DNA of 64,000 nucleotides, taken from NCBI RefSeq assembly GCF_001418345.1, contig NZ_LIPW01000001.1, forward strand, positions 346,429 to 410,428, in the 5' to 3' direction. This document shows positions 17,537 to 27,410 of the stretch, piece by piece. The translations under genes were made by a program, and so were the position numbers. The notes beneath the pieces are model-generated. The model made no database searches, was not told the DNA's origin, and saw only the letters and a list, made by a program, of their open reading frames with translations. Each line of letters begins with the position of its first letter. Position 1 is the first letter of the stretch. The DNA is from Pseudidiomarina woesei. GTDB lineage: Bacteria > Pseudomonadota > Gammaproteobacteria > Enterobacterales > Alteromonadaceae.

Positions 17537-20146
17537 ATGTCACATAGCGCTCCACCTAACTGGCCAACAACGGTCACATTAGCCACGGGGCGCGAATGCC
17601 TTGAAGCTTATCAAGCTTGGTCCGCCGAAGCCTTTATCGCAGCTGATATCGATTATCTTCTGGCCCACCGCAGCAAATTTATTGATCAGTTGTTAACACA
17701 GCTGTGGCTGCAGTCTGAACTGCCTGATTCGGGCATAAGTCTCATCGCCGTGGGCGGTTATGGACGCGGCACCTTGCATCCGCAGTCCGACATTGATTTG
17801 CTATTTTTACATCAGCAGCCGCTCTCGGTCGAACAAGAACAAATAATAAGCCAGTTGGTGCAAATGCTTTGGGACTTGCGCCTAGACGTTGGCCACAGTG
17901 TACGCACCCCAAGTCAATGTTTGGAGCAGGCAGCAACTGACGTTACAGTTGCCACGAGCCTGTTAGAGCAACGCTACATATGCGGCGACAATGTCCTTGC
18001 CGAGCGTTTTTTATGGCAAATGCAACGTGAGTTTCCATGGACAAGCCGCGCTTTCTACCAAGCAAAATACGAAGAACAACAACAGCGGCATCAACGTTAT
18101 CACGGTACCTCGTATAATCTTGAGCCGAACGTAAAAAGCAACCCTGGTGGGCTACGCGACATTCAAACCATTGGTTGGATAGCCAAGCGCCATTTTCATA
18201 CGCAAAGCGACGAAAGCCTTGTGCAACATGGCTATATCAGCGCCGAAGAGCTCCTTGAGCTGCGTGAATACCAGCAATTGCTGGGCCGTATTCGCTTTGC
18301 GCTGCACTTAGAAGCGAACAAAAAAGAAGATCGCTTATTATTTGACTATCAACCGGGTGTCGCTGCTCGGTTAGGTTATGGCCAGCCCGGCAAACGGGCG
18401 GTTGAAGCCATGATGAAAGACTATTTCAATGCGGTTGTCGGCGTTACCGAACTAAACGACATGTTGTTGCAGTTTTTTGAGCAAACCATTTTAGGCCGTA
18501 GCACCGAACCGAACCCGCAGCTGCTTGATGAGCATTTTGAAGCTATTGGCAGTTTAATTGCGGCTCGCCACGATGGCGTGTTTGAAAACCAACAAAACCT
18601 GCTGCATTGCATGGTGTTGGTGGCTCAAAACCCGCAAATTAAACATTTGCAAGCGCACACCATTCGATTACTGCGTGAAGCGCGGCGGCAACTGCGTCAG
18701 CCACTTAATTCCGATCCGCAATGTCGCCAACTTTTCATGCAGTTGTTGCGGCACCCACAAGGCTGTGGTGCGGCCTTTAGGCTCATGCATAAACACCAGT
18801 TGCTGGCGAATTACTTGCCCCAGTGGCAACAAATTGTCGGGCAAATGCAGTTTGACTTATTCCACGCTTACACCGTTGATGAACACACCTTTCGGTTAGT
18901 GCGCAATTTATACCGCTACCAAAGTGAAGACGCTGAGCAAGAGTTTCCGCTTTGCGCGGCTATTGTTAGGCGCATGGACAAACCTGAACTGCTATTTCTG
19001 GCTGGCATTTTTCATGATATTGCGAAAGGCCGTGGCGGTGATCACTCCGAGCTTGGCGAAGTAGATGCTTTAAATTTCGCGCGCCAACATGAGTTGCCCG
19101 ACGCGGATGGCGAGCTGATTGCTTGGTTGGTTCGTCATCACTTAATCATGTCTGTCACCGCACAAAAACGTGATATTCACGACCCAGAAGTGGTGCGCCA
19201 ATTTGCCGACACGGTACAAACTCAACGTCGATTAGATTATTTATATTGCTTAACCGTGGCCGATATTCGTGCCACCAACAGCAGCTTGTGGAATAACTGG
19301 AAAGCCACTTTGCTGGAAAATTTATACCAAGCAACCACGCAATTTTTAGCCACTAGCAAAACCTCTGCCGCCAATGAGATGCGCCAACGGGTACACCAGC
19401 ATCAAGCCCATGCCATGGGATTATTGTTAAGCTTGGGCTTTAGTGCACAAGCCGTTAACGAATTATGGAGCCGCTTTACCGCCGATTATTTTTTGCGGCA
19501 TCAGCCTGAGCAAATCGCTTGGCACTCGCAATATATTTTGCCGCTGCAAGACGACGACCAACTGCCACTCATACTGGTTGGTGATGAGTCAAACCAAGGC
19601 ACCACCGAGCTATTTGTGTACCATTTGGAACATGAAAACCTTTTTGCGGCGGTTGCGGCTGTACTCGACAGCCAAGCCTTAAGTATTCACGATGCGCAAA
19701 TTCTTGCCACGCGTGACGGCTACGTTATGGATACCTTTGTGGTGCTGCAAGACGACGGTGACCCCCTGACCGACGTGCGCCGCATTGAGTCGCTGAAGCA
19801 GCAGTTGCATGACGTGTTGCGCCAACGCCAACCCGCTCCTAGCGCACATCGCCGACTGCCCCGGCAATTACGTAACTTTACCGTGCCCACCAAAGTGGAG
19901 TTTGTGAGTGAACGCAACCCACGACGAACCGCTTTTGAATTAACCGCGTTAGATCGCCCTGGGTTAGTGGCACGGGTAGCAAAAGTGCTACAACAATTGG
20001 ATTTAAATATACTAACCGCTAAAATCACCACGGTTGGCGAGCAAGCCGAAGATTTATTCATTGTTACCACTCGCCGTAACGAGGCACTTAGCGATGAACA
20101 AAAGCAACAGTTAAAGAAACAAATCGTTGCCGCGTTAAACCGCTAA
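17537..20146 (+). CDS. glnD: [Protein-PII] uridylyltransferase/uridylyl-removing enzyme
   Basis: 869 residues (E. coli 890). Nucleotidyltransferase domain with GGYGRGTLHPQSDIDLL (about 73-89), a middle GlnD domain, an HD domain with FHDIAKGRGGDHSELG (about 494-509) for deuridylylation, and two ACT domains at the C terminus (about 690-869) that sense glutamine. It adds or removes UMP on PII according to nitrogen status. Starts four bases after map, so the two are probably cotranscribed. Confidence 0.97.
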   Translation: MSHSAPPNWPTTVTLATGRECLEAYQAWSAEAFIAADIDYLLAHRSKFIDQLLTQLWLQSELPDSGISLIAVGGYGRGTLHPQSDIDLLFLHQQPLSVEQEQIISQLVQMLWDLRLDVGHSVRTPSQCLEQAATDVTVATSLLEQRYICGDNVLAERFLWQMQREFPWTSRAFYQAKYEEQQQRHQRYHGTSYNLEPNVKSNPGGLRDIQTIGWIAKRHFHTQSDESLVQHGYISAEELLELREYQQLLGRIRFALHLEANKKEDRLLFDYQPGVAARLGYGQPGKRAVEAMMKDYFNAVVGVTELNDMLLQFFEQTILGRSTEPNPQLLDEHFEAIGSLIAARHDGVFENQQNLLHCMVLVAQNPQIKHLQAHTIRLLREARRQLRQPLNSDPQCRQLFMQLLRHPQGCGAAFRLMHKHQLLANYLPQWQQIVGQMQFDLFHAYTVDEHTFRLVRNLYRYQSEDAEQEFPLCAAIVRRMDKPELLFLAGIFHDIAKGRGGDHSELGEVDALNFARQHELPDADGELIAWLVRHHLIMSVTAQKRDIHDPEVVRQFADTVQTQRRLDYLYCLTVADIRATNSSLWNNWKATLLENLYQATTQFLATSKTSAANEMRQRVHQHQAHAMGLLLSLGFSAQAVNELWSRFTADYFLRHQPEQIAWHSQYILPLQDDDQLPLILVGDESNQGTTELFVYHLEHENLFAAVAAVLDSQALSIHDAQILATRDGYVMDTFVVLQDDGDPLTDVRRIESLKQQLHDVLRQRQPAPSAHRRLPRQLRNFTVPTKVEFVSERNPRRTAFELTALDRPGLVARVAKVLQQLDLNILTAKITTVGEQAEDLFIVTTRRNEALSDEQKQQLKKQIVAALNR

Positions 20147-20181
20147 TACGGTGACAAATCATCAAGAAAATAGGAACCGCT

Positions 20182-21006
20182 ATGAGCAGTATACAAGCAC
20201 GCATTGAAGCCGCATTTGAACAGCGCGCGGACATTTCTCCAAGCCGTGTACCGGCTGAATTACAACGCGACTTAACCGAAGTGATTCAAAAAATTGACCA
20301 AGGCGAATATCGCGTCGCCGAAAAAATAGACGGCCAATGGGTGGTTAACGAGTGGCTTAAAAAAGCAGTATTACTGTCGTTTCGCACGCAAGACAACCAC
20401 GTGATGAACGGCGGCGAAACCCGTTTTTTTGACAAGGTCGATAGCAAATTCATTGGTTATGACGACGCCCGCTTCCGTGCTGAAGGCATGCGTGTGGTAC
20501 CGCCAGCCATGGTGCGCAAAGGCGCATTTATTGGTCGCAACGTGGTGTTAATGCCGTCTTACGTGAATATCGGCGCCTATGTGGGCGAAGGCACCATGGT
20601 TGATACCTGGGCAACCGTTGGCTCATGTGCGCAAATTGGTAAAAACGTGCATTTGTCAGGTGGTGTTGGTATTGGCGGTGTACTTGAACCGTTGCAAGCC
20701 GCACCGACCATTATTGAAGATAACTGCTTTATTGGCGCCCGCTCAGAAATTGTCGAAGGCGTAATTGTGGAAGAAGGCGCGGTTATTTCGATGGGCGTTT
20801 ACATTGGCCAAAGTACACGAATTTATGACCGTGAAACCGGTGAGATTCATTATGGCCGCGTACCGGCAGGCGCCGTGGTGGTACCAGGCTCCCTGCCAGC
20901 TAAAGACGGTTCACACAGCTTATATGCTGCAATTATTGTGAAAAAAGTTGACGCCAAAACACGCGCCAAAGTCGGTATTAATGAGCTTTTACGCGCAGCC
21001 GAATAA
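20182..21006 (+). CDS. dapD: Tetrahydrodipicolinate N-succinyltransferase
   Basis: 274 residues, as in E. coli. Left-handed beta-helix enzyme of the succinylase branch of lysine/DAP synthesis. Hexapeptide repeats run about 105-230, with [20 protein letters not shown] and [14 protein letters not shown] as clear family signatures. AGGA precedes the ATG. In E. coli dapD also follows glnD. The stop is separated by one base from the convergent truC stop; its terminator lies inside truC. Confidence 0.98.
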   Translation: MSSIQARIEAAFEQRADISPSRVPAELQRDLTEVIQKIDQGEYRVAEKIDGQWVVNEWLKKAVLLSFRTQDNHVMNGGETRFFDKVDSKFIGYDDARFRAEGMRVVPPAMVRKGAFIGRNVVLMPSYVNIGAYVGEGTMVDTWATVGSCAQIGKNVHLSGGVGIGGVLEPLQAAPTIIEDNCFIGARSEIVEGVIVEEGAVISMGVYIGQSTRIYDRETGEIHYGRVPAGAVVVPGSLPAKDGSHSLYAAIIVKKVDAKTRAKVGINELLRAAE

Positions 21007-21007
21007 A

Positions 21008-21727
21008 CTATTCGGCAAACGGCTTTAATAACTCATTGGGAATAGGCAGTTCTATACGAACTGCCTTTTTTGTGTGCGGGTGCTCAAACGCTAATGTGGT
21101 TGCCGCTAGCATAAGCCGTTGAAGGCCAAAATGCTCTTTGAAAAACCGGTTGTGGCGGCCATCACCATGGTTACTGTCACCAATTATTGGGTGACGCAAG
21201 TGTGACATATGCCGGCGCAATTGATGTTTGCGCCCAGTTTTTGGGGTTAATTCCATTAACGAATAACGCGACGTTGCGTGCTTTTTGCTGACTGCGAAAG
21301 GTAACTCAATTTGCTGTAGGCAACGGTACGCAGTGACAGCAGACTGCGCCTCTTTATTTTGATCGGCTAGCTTGTCAACAATTTTATCCAGCTCTTCTTT
21401 CAGTGGATAATCAAGTACCCCATCGGTTAAATAACCACGCACCACCGCATGATAAATCTTGTGCACCTGGCGTTCGGCAAACTGCTCAGTCATCAGGCGC
21501 GCGGTGTCTGGGTCTTTAGCAAACAACAAAATACCAGAGGTTGGCCGATCAAGTCGGTGTACTGGATACACGCGCTGACCAATTTGGTCGCGCACTCGCT
21601 GAAGGGCGAACTCGGTCGCCTCGCGCGCTATCCAGCTACGATGAACCAATAAGCCACTGGGCTTATCCACCGCCACTAACACATCATCATGGTATAAAAC
21701 CGAAAGCGCGTCGGGCAAATCAGACAT
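21008..21727 (-). CDS. truC: tRNA pseudouridine(65) synthase TruC
   Basis: 239 residues of the RluA family. Catalytic Asp60 in HRLDRPTSGIL; the C-terminal segment PKTGRKHQLRRHMSHLRHP and GDSNHGD are TruC-like. It modifies U65 in the T stem of some tRNAs. I choose ATG 21727, giving MSDLPDALSV at the N terminus; a GTG at 21772 would lengthen the overlap with yqcC. The gene overlaps the end of yqcC by eight bases, and yqcC-truC is also the E. coli order. Its 3' end holds an opposite-strand terminator. Confidence 0.92.
   Translation of the reverse strand: MSDLPDALSVLYHDDVLVAVDKPSGLLVHRSWIAREATEFALQRVRDQIGQRVYPVHRLDRPTSGILLFAKDPDTARLMTEQFAERQVHKIYHAVVRGYLTDGVLDYPLKEELDKIVDKLADQNKEAQSAVTAYRCLQQIELPFAVSKKHATSRYSLMELTPKTGRKHQLRRHMSHLRHPIIGDSNHGDGRHNRFFKEHFGLQRLMLAATTLAFEHPHTKKAVRIELPIPNELLKPFAE
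21045..21071 (+). terminator. dapD terminator embedded in truC coding sequence
   Basis: On the plus strand GGCAGTTC (21045-21052) and GAACTGCC (21058-21065) form a perfect eight-base stem with a five-base loop, followed by six T residues (21066-21071). It lies 39 bases past the dapD stop and entirely within the convergent truC gene, where it encodes the residues around AVRIELP. Confidence 0.82.
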
Positions 21728-22064
21728 CGTCAGCCAAGGGGTCTGCCCCACTGAGTAAAATATCAAATTCACGTAGCGAAGCGATTAAGCCTTCATGATG
21801 CTCAAGTTCTTCACGATACACATGGGTTGCCATAGGGCTAACCGCAATGTTTTGCGGTAACGGATGCTCACCATCGAGCATTGCCCACATGCGCGGCAAC
21901 ATAATAAATTGCAGCCATTGATGAAAATCAAGAGTATCCATCGCAAATGGCTCGGTGCTAGCTAAAGCCTGCGATGACGGATAATGACTTTGCCATAAGC
22001 CCAAACAATTTAGTTCGGCTTCTATTCGTTCAAGTAAACGAGCAGCTCGTTGTCGTTGGTCCAT
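21720..22064 (-). CDS. yqcC: YqcC family protein (DUF446)
   Basis: 114 residues from ATG 22064, which has GGAGG five bases upstream; the longer GTG start at 22076 would contain that site. Short, mainly helical cytosolic protein of unknown function, with FHQWLQFIMLPRM in the middle being typical of the family. It overlaps truC by eight bases. The genetic association with truC is widespread, so a link to tRNA or ribosome maturation is possible but unproven. Confidence 0.85.
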   Translation of the reverse strand: MDQRQRAARLLERIEAELNCLGLWQSHYPSSQALASTEPFAMDTLDFHQWLQFIMLPRMWAMLDGEHPLPQNIAVSPMATHVYREELEHHEGLIASLREFDILLSGADPLADDV

Positions 22065-22136
22065 GACTACCTCCACGACTTATTTTAGTTATAATGGGCG
22101 ACATCTTTAAGCAAAAATGACAATGATGCAAGTTTC

Positions 22137-23168
22137 ATGACCATAACAAACCTAGCTGAGCTACTCAGCGAAAGCCATAGTGACTACGTTATTTATGATT
22201 TAGGCCGCCGTGTACAGGCTATTCAGGCCGATACGTTTAAGGCAATTTGCGCGCAACAACGGCCCTACCCTTACCCACTTCAGGATCACGCCTGGTTTGC
22301 CGTGGTGTTTTGGCCGCAGTTAAAAGCTGAACAACCTGAGCCCTTTTTGTGGTTTTTAAAAATACCATTAGACGAGCGTGGTTTGCTAAACCAGGCCACC
22401 CAGCAAGACTTTATGACGCACGTGATTGCGCTACTCGGGCAGCAAATTACCGGCGCATTGAATGCAGAGCAAGAACAGCAACTGCAACAATCGGCATATT
22501 TGTTTACCCCTTCAGAGGCCAAGCGAGCGGCATTGCATGCACAGCTGACTCAACGGTGGCAGAAAGCACCTTCACGTTATTTCGCCGCAGCACAACAGGA
22601 ACTGCACTCGCCAACCAACGATGGCTGGCAGCAACTCGGCATCCAAGGCATTCACGATGTTGCCGTGCGTTTAGCCGCTAACCCAAAAACAACACAAGCA
22701 ATCGCGCAGCACTTCACCAGCTACCCCGAAAGCCTACAGAATGCGTTGGCGGAAGCGCTCGAACATACCACACCACCAAGCGAACTCATGCAACCGCTGC
22801 TTAGTGCATTAACCAGTGAGCATGCAGCTACTCGCGTAAATGCATTGCGAGCACTGGCTGGCTTTGCCTCAGACCATAGTGCTGCGCCTACCGTTGAACA
22901 ACAGCTACACCAGTTACTGCCAAGCGCCAACATGGACGAGTTAGTGATCATAACGGCTCGCTTATGGCCGGCATTGCAGGGGCAGTTAATGTTGCCGTAT
23001 TTGCTGCGCGTTGCAGAGCTAGATAACCCAGCGCTTTTTGCCGGTGTGGTACGCGATATTTTGCGCGTTCCCGACACCCGAATTCATGCACTTGGTTTGG
23101 TACAGCGCAATGACCTACCCGTGGCCTTGTACCAAGCGTGGCAACAATTTATGGGTAAAACTGCATGA
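22137..23168 (+). CDS. DUF3549 family protein
   Basis: 343-residue protein of unknown function. I recognise the family by the N terminus (LAELLSESHSDYVIYDLGRR) and by its position beside yqcC-truC in Vibrio and Alteromonas relatives. No signal peptide or membrane helix. The second half (about 180-330) looks like helical repeats of HEAT type (LLSALTSEHAATRVNALRAL). Divergent from yqcC and overlapping the next gene by four bases (ATGA), so coupled to it. Confidence 0.8.
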   Translation: MTITNLAELLSESHSDYVIYDLGRRVQAIQADTFKAICAQQRPYPYPLQDHAWFAVVFWPQLKAEQPEPFLWFLKIPLDERGLLNQATQQDFMTHVIALLGQQITGALNAEQEQQLQQSAYLFTPSEAKRAALHAQLTQRWQKAPSRYFAAAQQELHSPTNDGWQQLGIQGIHDVAVRLAANPKTTQAIAQHFTSYPESLQNALAEALEHTTPPSELMQPLLSALTSEHAATRVNALRALAGFASDHSAAPTVEQQLHQLLPSANMDELVIITARLWPALQGQLMLPYLLRVAELDNPALFAGVVRDILRVPDTRIHALGLVQRNDLPVALYQAWQQFMGKTA

Positions 23169-23476
23169 TACTCGCCGACGCGTTACTACTCATTGGTATT
23201 GGCTTCGCATTTATGCTGTTTTGGCAAGGCCGTCGCCAGGCCGAACAAGCACGCAATTACGTTGAACGCTATTGTCAGCAGCAACAATTGCAATTTATCG
23301 ACATGGCGTGGAAAAGCGGAAAAATTACCAAAATCAAACGCCATATCGGCTGGCTGAGCCGCTATGATTTTGACTTTAGTAGTGACGGAGAAAGCCGTTA
23401 CACTGGGTGCGCAACGTTGTTAAATATGCGGCTGGTTGACATCACCACGCCGCCGTATCGAATACCGCAAGACTAA
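23165..23476 (+). CDS. DUF3301 family small membrane protein
   Basis: 103 residues with a single N-terminal membrane helix (about 3-21) and a soluble remainder rich in Arg, Gln and Tyr. Family of unknown function, commonly paired with DUF3549. The end carries RLVDITTPPYRIP. Start ATG overlaps the DUF3549 stop. The pair could be a membrane anchor plus a helical-repeat partner; that is a guess from the arrangement. Confidence 0.8.
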   Translation: MILADALLLIGIGFAFMLFWQGRRQAEQARNYVERYCQQQQLQFIDMAWKSGKITKIKRHIGWLSRYDFDFSSDGESRYTGCATLLNMRLVDITTPPYRIPQD

Positions 23477-23492
23477 CATTAAAAAGCGTAAC

Positions 23493-23822
23493 CTACTGTG
23501 GCGCGCTCGGTGGTCGCTTCGGTTTAATACCCACCAGCGACAATAAAAACTCGCCGTACATAACCCAGTCACCTAACAGGGAATACGCCGGATACTTAAA
23601 CGTGGCCGGCTTGTTTTTTTCAAAGCCAAAATGCCCCAACCAAGCAAAACCGTAGCCGATAAAAGGTATGGCAATAAGCCACAACCACTGCTGAGAAAAA
23701 ATGGCATATGCCAATACCAGCAGCACCAACGTACTGCCCACATAGTGCATGGCACGACAACGCGCATCGGCGTGCTCAGCTAAATAATAAGGGTAAAATT
23801 CACGAAACGACTTAAACTGCAT
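23493..23822 (-). CDS. Mpo1-like / DUF962 membrane protein
   Basis: 109 residues with two or three hydrophobic segments (about 27-63 and 80-98). Conserved polar residues His17, His26 and His64, the last in WLGHFGFEKNKP, match the metal-binding pattern of the Mpo1/YGL010w family; yeast Mpo1 is an iron-dependent dioxygenase that alpha-oxidises 2-hydroxy fatty acids. The bacterial substrate is unknown. The ATG has GAGG upstream and lies inside the last codons of the GNAT gene (11-base overlap). Confidence 0.78.
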   Translation of the reverse strand: MQFKSFREFYPYYLAEHADARCRAMHYVGSTLVLLVLAYAIFSQQWLWLIAIPFIGYGFAWLGHFGFEKNKPATFKYPAYSLLGDWVMYGEFLLSLVGIKPKRPPSAPQ

Positions 23823-24474
23823 GGCTCACCTCAACCAATTTTTGGCGTGGTTGAAATAATAGCTCACCGCTAACTTGGCCTACTTTTAATGTTTGAACAT
23901 GCTGGTACCCGTGCTGTTCAAATAACTTCAAATGCTCGGGTTGGGTTACATACACTGCAATTCCACGAGACTGTGGCTCTTCATCTAACGCCGCATGCGC
24001 TGCTCGAACCAATAAGTCACCCCACCCTTGTTGCTGATAGCGCGGGCTTACCGCAATAAAAGCCAACATATGGTAGTCATCACCGTGCACGGCCTCTTGA
24101 ATTAAACGTTCTTTTTCAAGCAACTGCATGGTGCTCACATAACCAGCCGTGAGCAGCATTTTTAGGCGCCAGTGCCAGTATTTGCCCGGCCCAAAGCTTT
24201 TCCCGGGTTGGGTTAGACAAACCAGGCCTATCAGAGACTCACCGTCGAACACGCCCAACATAGGCTGCTTGGCTTCCCAAAATGCCGCCAACTCTTCGCG
24301 TATAGCGGCACGTAAACGTTGCTCGTAATCCGCTTTGTCAGCCTGAAAAATATCTTTCAGTAAGGCATCATCTTGGTACGCTTGAAACAGCAATGATGCT
24401 GCCATTTTTAAATCTTCTGCCACCAAGTAAGTCAGCTGGCCTTCTTGTAACTGCGCTGGGTTTATTGTTGTCAT
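23812..24474 (-). CDS. GNAT family N-acetyltransferase
   Basis: 220 residues from ATG 24474, which follows AGGTGG; a TTG at 24504 is an alternative with no ribosome site. The acetyl-CoA region is HMLAFIAVSPRYQQQGWGDLLV (given here in parts: LAFIAVSP, then RYQQQGWG at about 147-154). FEQHGYQ near the C terminus is a normal GNAT end. Substrate unknown. Probably cotranscribed with the DUF962 gene. Confidence 0.85.
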   Translation of the reverse strand: MTTINPAQLQEGQLTYLVAEDLKMAASLLFQAYQDDALLKDIFQADKADYEQRLRAAIREELAAFWEAKQPMLGVFDGESLIGLVCLTQPGKSFGPGKYWHWRLKMLLTAGYVSTMQLLEKERLIQEAVHGDDYHMLAFIAVSPRYQQQGWGDLLVRAAHAALDEEPQSRGIAVYVTQPEHLKLFEQHGYQHVQTLKVGQVSGELLFQPRQKLVEVSHAV

Positions 24475-24527
24475 TGTCCCACCTATTGTTGAATATTTAC
24501 CCAACCAAATTACTTGATCTGAATCAA

Positions 24528-25076
24528 TTATGCCACCACACGAGGCTGCAATTGTTGCAAAAACTCTTCTAATGTTTCGGCCAAAATTTCATGTTGCTCA
24601 CGCCCCACAAACTCTAGGCCCACTTGGCCCGTTTCATTGTTCAAGGTAATCAACAAGTCATCAGACTCTTCCGCTAACCCAATAAACAACGTGATGGGTT
24701 GACGTAAACGCCGTTTCATCAATACGTGTCCAGCCAAATTCGCCTGCAAACGCTCACCATCTTCAGGGCCATGAAGCTGTAACAAAACTAAGGGATGATT
24801 AGCAAAGCTGACATTGAGATCTGCCGCGAACCAACGGCCGTACAAAGCTTCAAGGCTAGTATGAAAAGGCTGCTCTAAGGCGTTCGCTAAATCAGTAAAC
24901 TGCAATGCGCTAGACTGACGCACAGGTAGCCACTCAACCATGTCGTCATCAACGCGTTCGCCGTATATCGGGGCTTGCCACTCGTCGTGTGCTTCGGTGA
25001 CAAGTGTCACACCCGCTTGCTGATAAGCCTGCTGGTAACGTTCAATAAGTTGGTCAAGTGCGCTTTCTACTGACAT
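24528..25076 (-). CDS. syd: SecY-interacting protein Syd
   Basis: 182 residues (E. coli 181). Peripheral cytosolic protein that binds SecY and checks translocon integrity. Recognisable features are EWQAPIYGE, the central FTDLANALEQPFH followed by a conserved LYGRWFAADL, and the C-terminal LAETLEEFLQQLQP. I choose ATG 25076 since AGGA lies eight bases upstream; the in-frame ATG at 25085 overlaps that site. Divergent from queF, as in E. coli, where syd and queF are also neighbours. Confidence 0.92.
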   Translation of the reverse strand: MSVESALDQLIERYQQAYQQAGVTLVTEAHDEWQAPIYGERVDDDMVEWLPVRQSSALQFTDLANALEQPFHTSLEALYGRWFAADLNVSFANHPLVLLQLHGPEDGERLQANLAGHVLMKRRLRQPITLFIGLAEESDDLLITLNNETGQVGLEFVGREQHEILAETLEEFLQQLQPRVVA

Positions 25077-25170
25077 ATTTAGCATCCTAAATTAACTAGC
25101 AACTATCGCGCAGCGGCGCTACAATGGCCGACTGCATAAAAAACAGTAGTGTAACAGGTAATTGAATTTG

Positions 25171-26001
25171 ATGAATGAGTCGTTAGCCCATTTGAACTTG
25201 GGACAACCCACAGCGTATCCAACACAGTACGACGCCAGTTTATTGCAAGGCGTACCGCGCCAGTTAAATCGTACCCCAATTGGTTTAGCCGAAGGCCAAC
25301 CGTTGCCATTTCATGGTGACGATATTTGGCATGGCTATGAATTATCTTGGCTAAATAGTAATGGGCTACCGCAAGTGGCCGTTGCCGAGTTTCGGGTACC
25401 TGCAACGTCAACAAACTTAATTGAGTCAAAGTCGTTTAAGCTGTACCTCAATAGCTTCAATGATAGCCGTTGGCCGTCATGGCATGCTGTGTCTGAACAG
25501 CTTAGTATCGATTTAAGCCAATGCGCCGGTGCCCCTGTTGGGGTACAACTAAGTACCGTGCAACAAGCCCAACGTAAAGCGTTTGGCGACTTGCCAGGTC
25601 ACTGCATTGACGACCAGCCTATTGAAATAACAAGCTACGAGTACAGTCCTGAATTACTGAAACTAAGCAGCCATGATATCGTGGAAGAAACACTCCACAG
25701 TCATTTGTTAAAGTCGAACTGTTTAATCACCAATCAACCAGACTGGGGTTCGGTACTTATTCGCTACCGAGGACCAGCCGTTGACCATGCAGCCCTTCTG
25801 CGTTATATCGTGTCATTTAGGCACCATAACGAGTTCCATGAACAGTGCGTAGAACGGCTTTATATGGATATTAAAGAGCGTCTTCAACCTGAACAATTAA
25901 CGGTGTACGCGCGCTATACGCGCCGCGGGGGCTTGGATATCAATCCATTTCGTTCCGACTTCGAGCCCACACCCGAATCTGTTCGGTTAAGTCGCCAATA
26001 A
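25171..26001 (+). CDS. queF: NADPH-dependent 7-cyano-7-deazaguanine reductase
   Basis: 276 residues, the long (YqcD) form with two tandem T-fold domains. It reduces preQ0 nitrile to preQ1 in queuosine synthesis. Catalytic Cys184 in [12 protein letters not shown] and Asp191, and the substrate-binding [12 protein letters not shown] (85-96) are in place. ATG 25171 is chosen over a TTG nine bases upstream. Divergent from syd. Confidence 0.95.
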   Translation: MNESLAHLNLGQPTAYPTQYDASLLQGVPRQLNRTPIGLAEGQPLPFHGDDIWHGYELSWLNSNGLPQVAVAEFRVPATSTNLIESKSFKLYLNSFNDSRWPSWHAVSEQLSIDLSQCAGAPVGVQLSTVQQAQRKAFGDLPGHCIDDQPIEITSYEYSPELLKLSSHDIVEETLHSHLLKSNCLITNQPDWGSVLIRYRGPAVDHAALLRYIVSFRHHNEFHEQCVERLYMDIKERLQPEQLTVYARYTRRGGLDINPFRSDFEPTPESVRLSRQ

Positions 26002-26020
26002 CAAAAAATAAGGAAACTAA

Positions 26021-27376
26021 ATGCGTTTTAAAATATCACCTCGCGGCAGCATGAGCTTACTGTCGCAACTAGAAATTAATCGCTTACAACAAAGCAGCGA
26101 CGAGCAACTTTATAAATTATTCCGTAATTGTTGTTTAGCGGTATTAAACGCCGGTAGTAACACCGACAGCAGTGAAGAGATTTTCGATAAATATAAAGAT
26201 TTTGACGTGAACGTCATTAAATGTGAACGCGGTGTTCAATTAGAACTGGTAAACCCGCCAGCAGAAGCCTTTGTTGACGGCAAGCTTATTGCCGGTATGC
26301 AAGAGCTCGTAGAAGCTGTGCTACGTGACATTCTGTTCACGGGCGAACGCTACAATGCGCAAACGCTAGACTCAGCGGACACGCACACCCTTACCCACGT
26401 GGTATTCGATATTTTGCGCAACGCGCAAGTTGTGCAGCCAAACCTCGATCCGAACGTCATTGTTTGCTGGGGTGGCCATTCTATTAATGAAGTGGAATAC
26501 AAATACACCAAAGAAGTGGGTTACCAGTTAGGCTTACGCAGCTTAAACATCTGCACTGGTTGTGGTCCGGGTGCTATGAAGGGCCCAATGAAAGGCGCAA
26601 CCATCGGTCATGCCAAACAACGTATTGTCGATGGCCGTTACTTAGGTTTCACAGAGCCAGGCATTATTGCGGCCGAGCCGCCAAACCCTATCGTTAACGA
26701 ACTGGTTATTTTGCCAGACATTGAAAAGCGCCTAGAAGCTTTTGTACGCTGTGCCCACGGCATTGTGATTTTCCCAGGTGGTGCTGGTACCGCAGAAGAG
26801 CTGTTATATATTTTGGGTATTTTAATGCACCCAGAAAACCAACGTCAGGTATTGCCAATTATTCTAACTGGCCCAGAAAGCAGTCGTGGTTATTTTGAAG
26901 CCATTGACGCCTTTGTTGCAGACACCTTAGGTGAAGAAGCGCGTAAGCTGTATCAAATTATTGTGGCTGACCCTGCAGAAGTGGCAAAAGCTATGACGCA
27001 AGGCGCCCAAGCGGTGAAAGAATACCGTCGTGAAACCGGTGACTCCTATTGCTTCAACTGGACGCTGCATATTGAAGAAGCGTTTCAACGCCCATTCGTG
27101 CCAAATCACGATAACGTGAAAAACTTGAACTTACATCGTAATCAAGCCCCGCAAGCCCTAGCAGCAGACTTACGTCGTGCATTCTCGGCTATTGTGGCGG
27201 GTAACGTAAAAGACGACGGCATTCGTGCAATTCGTAAACATGGCGTATTTGAAATTCATGGTGAAAAAAACATGATGAAGAAACTCGACGTGTTGTTACA
27301 GGCATTCGTCGAGCAAAGCCGCATGAAACTACCAGGTTCGGTGTATCATCCTTGTTACCGTGTGATTACCGATTAA
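26021..27376 (+). CDS. ppnN: Pyrimidine/purine nucleotide 5'-monophosphate nucleosidase
   Basis: 451 residues (E. coli PpnN/YgdH 454). LOG-type central domain with [16 protein letters not shown] and the signature [10 protein letters not shown] (PGG.GT..E) that hydrolyses NMPs to base and ribose 5-phosphate; in E. coli it is activated by ppGpp. The N-terminal [14 protein letters not shown] and C-terminal domain are as in the family. AGGAAACTAA precedes the ATG. The neighbourhood (syd, queF, ppnN) is the E. coli ygdH region. Confidence 0.96.
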   Translation: MRFKISPRGSMSLLSQLEINRLQQSSDEQLYKLFRNCCLAVLNAGSNTDSSEEIFDKYKDFDVNVIKCERGVQLELVNPPAEAFVDGKLIAGMQELVEAVLRDILFTGERYNAQTLDSADTHTLTHVVFDILRNAQVVQPNLDPNVIVCWGGHSINEVEYKYTKEVGYQLGLRSLNICTGCGPGAMKGPMKGATIGHAKQRIVDGRYLGFTEPGIIAAEPPNPIVNELVILPDIEKRLEAFVRCAHGIVIFPGGAGTAEELLYILGILMHPENQRQVLPIILTGPESSRGYFEAIDAFVADTLGEEARKLYQIIVADPAEVAKAMTQGAQAVKEYRRETGDSYCFNWTLHIEEAFQRPFVPNHDNVKNLNLHRNQAPQALAADLRRAFSAIVAGNVKDDGIRAIRKHGVFEIHGEKNMMKKLDVLLQAFVEQSRMKLPGSVYHPCYRVITD

Positions 27377-27410
27377 TTTAGACAAGTAACTTCGACAAGG
27401 AGCGCAGCGC

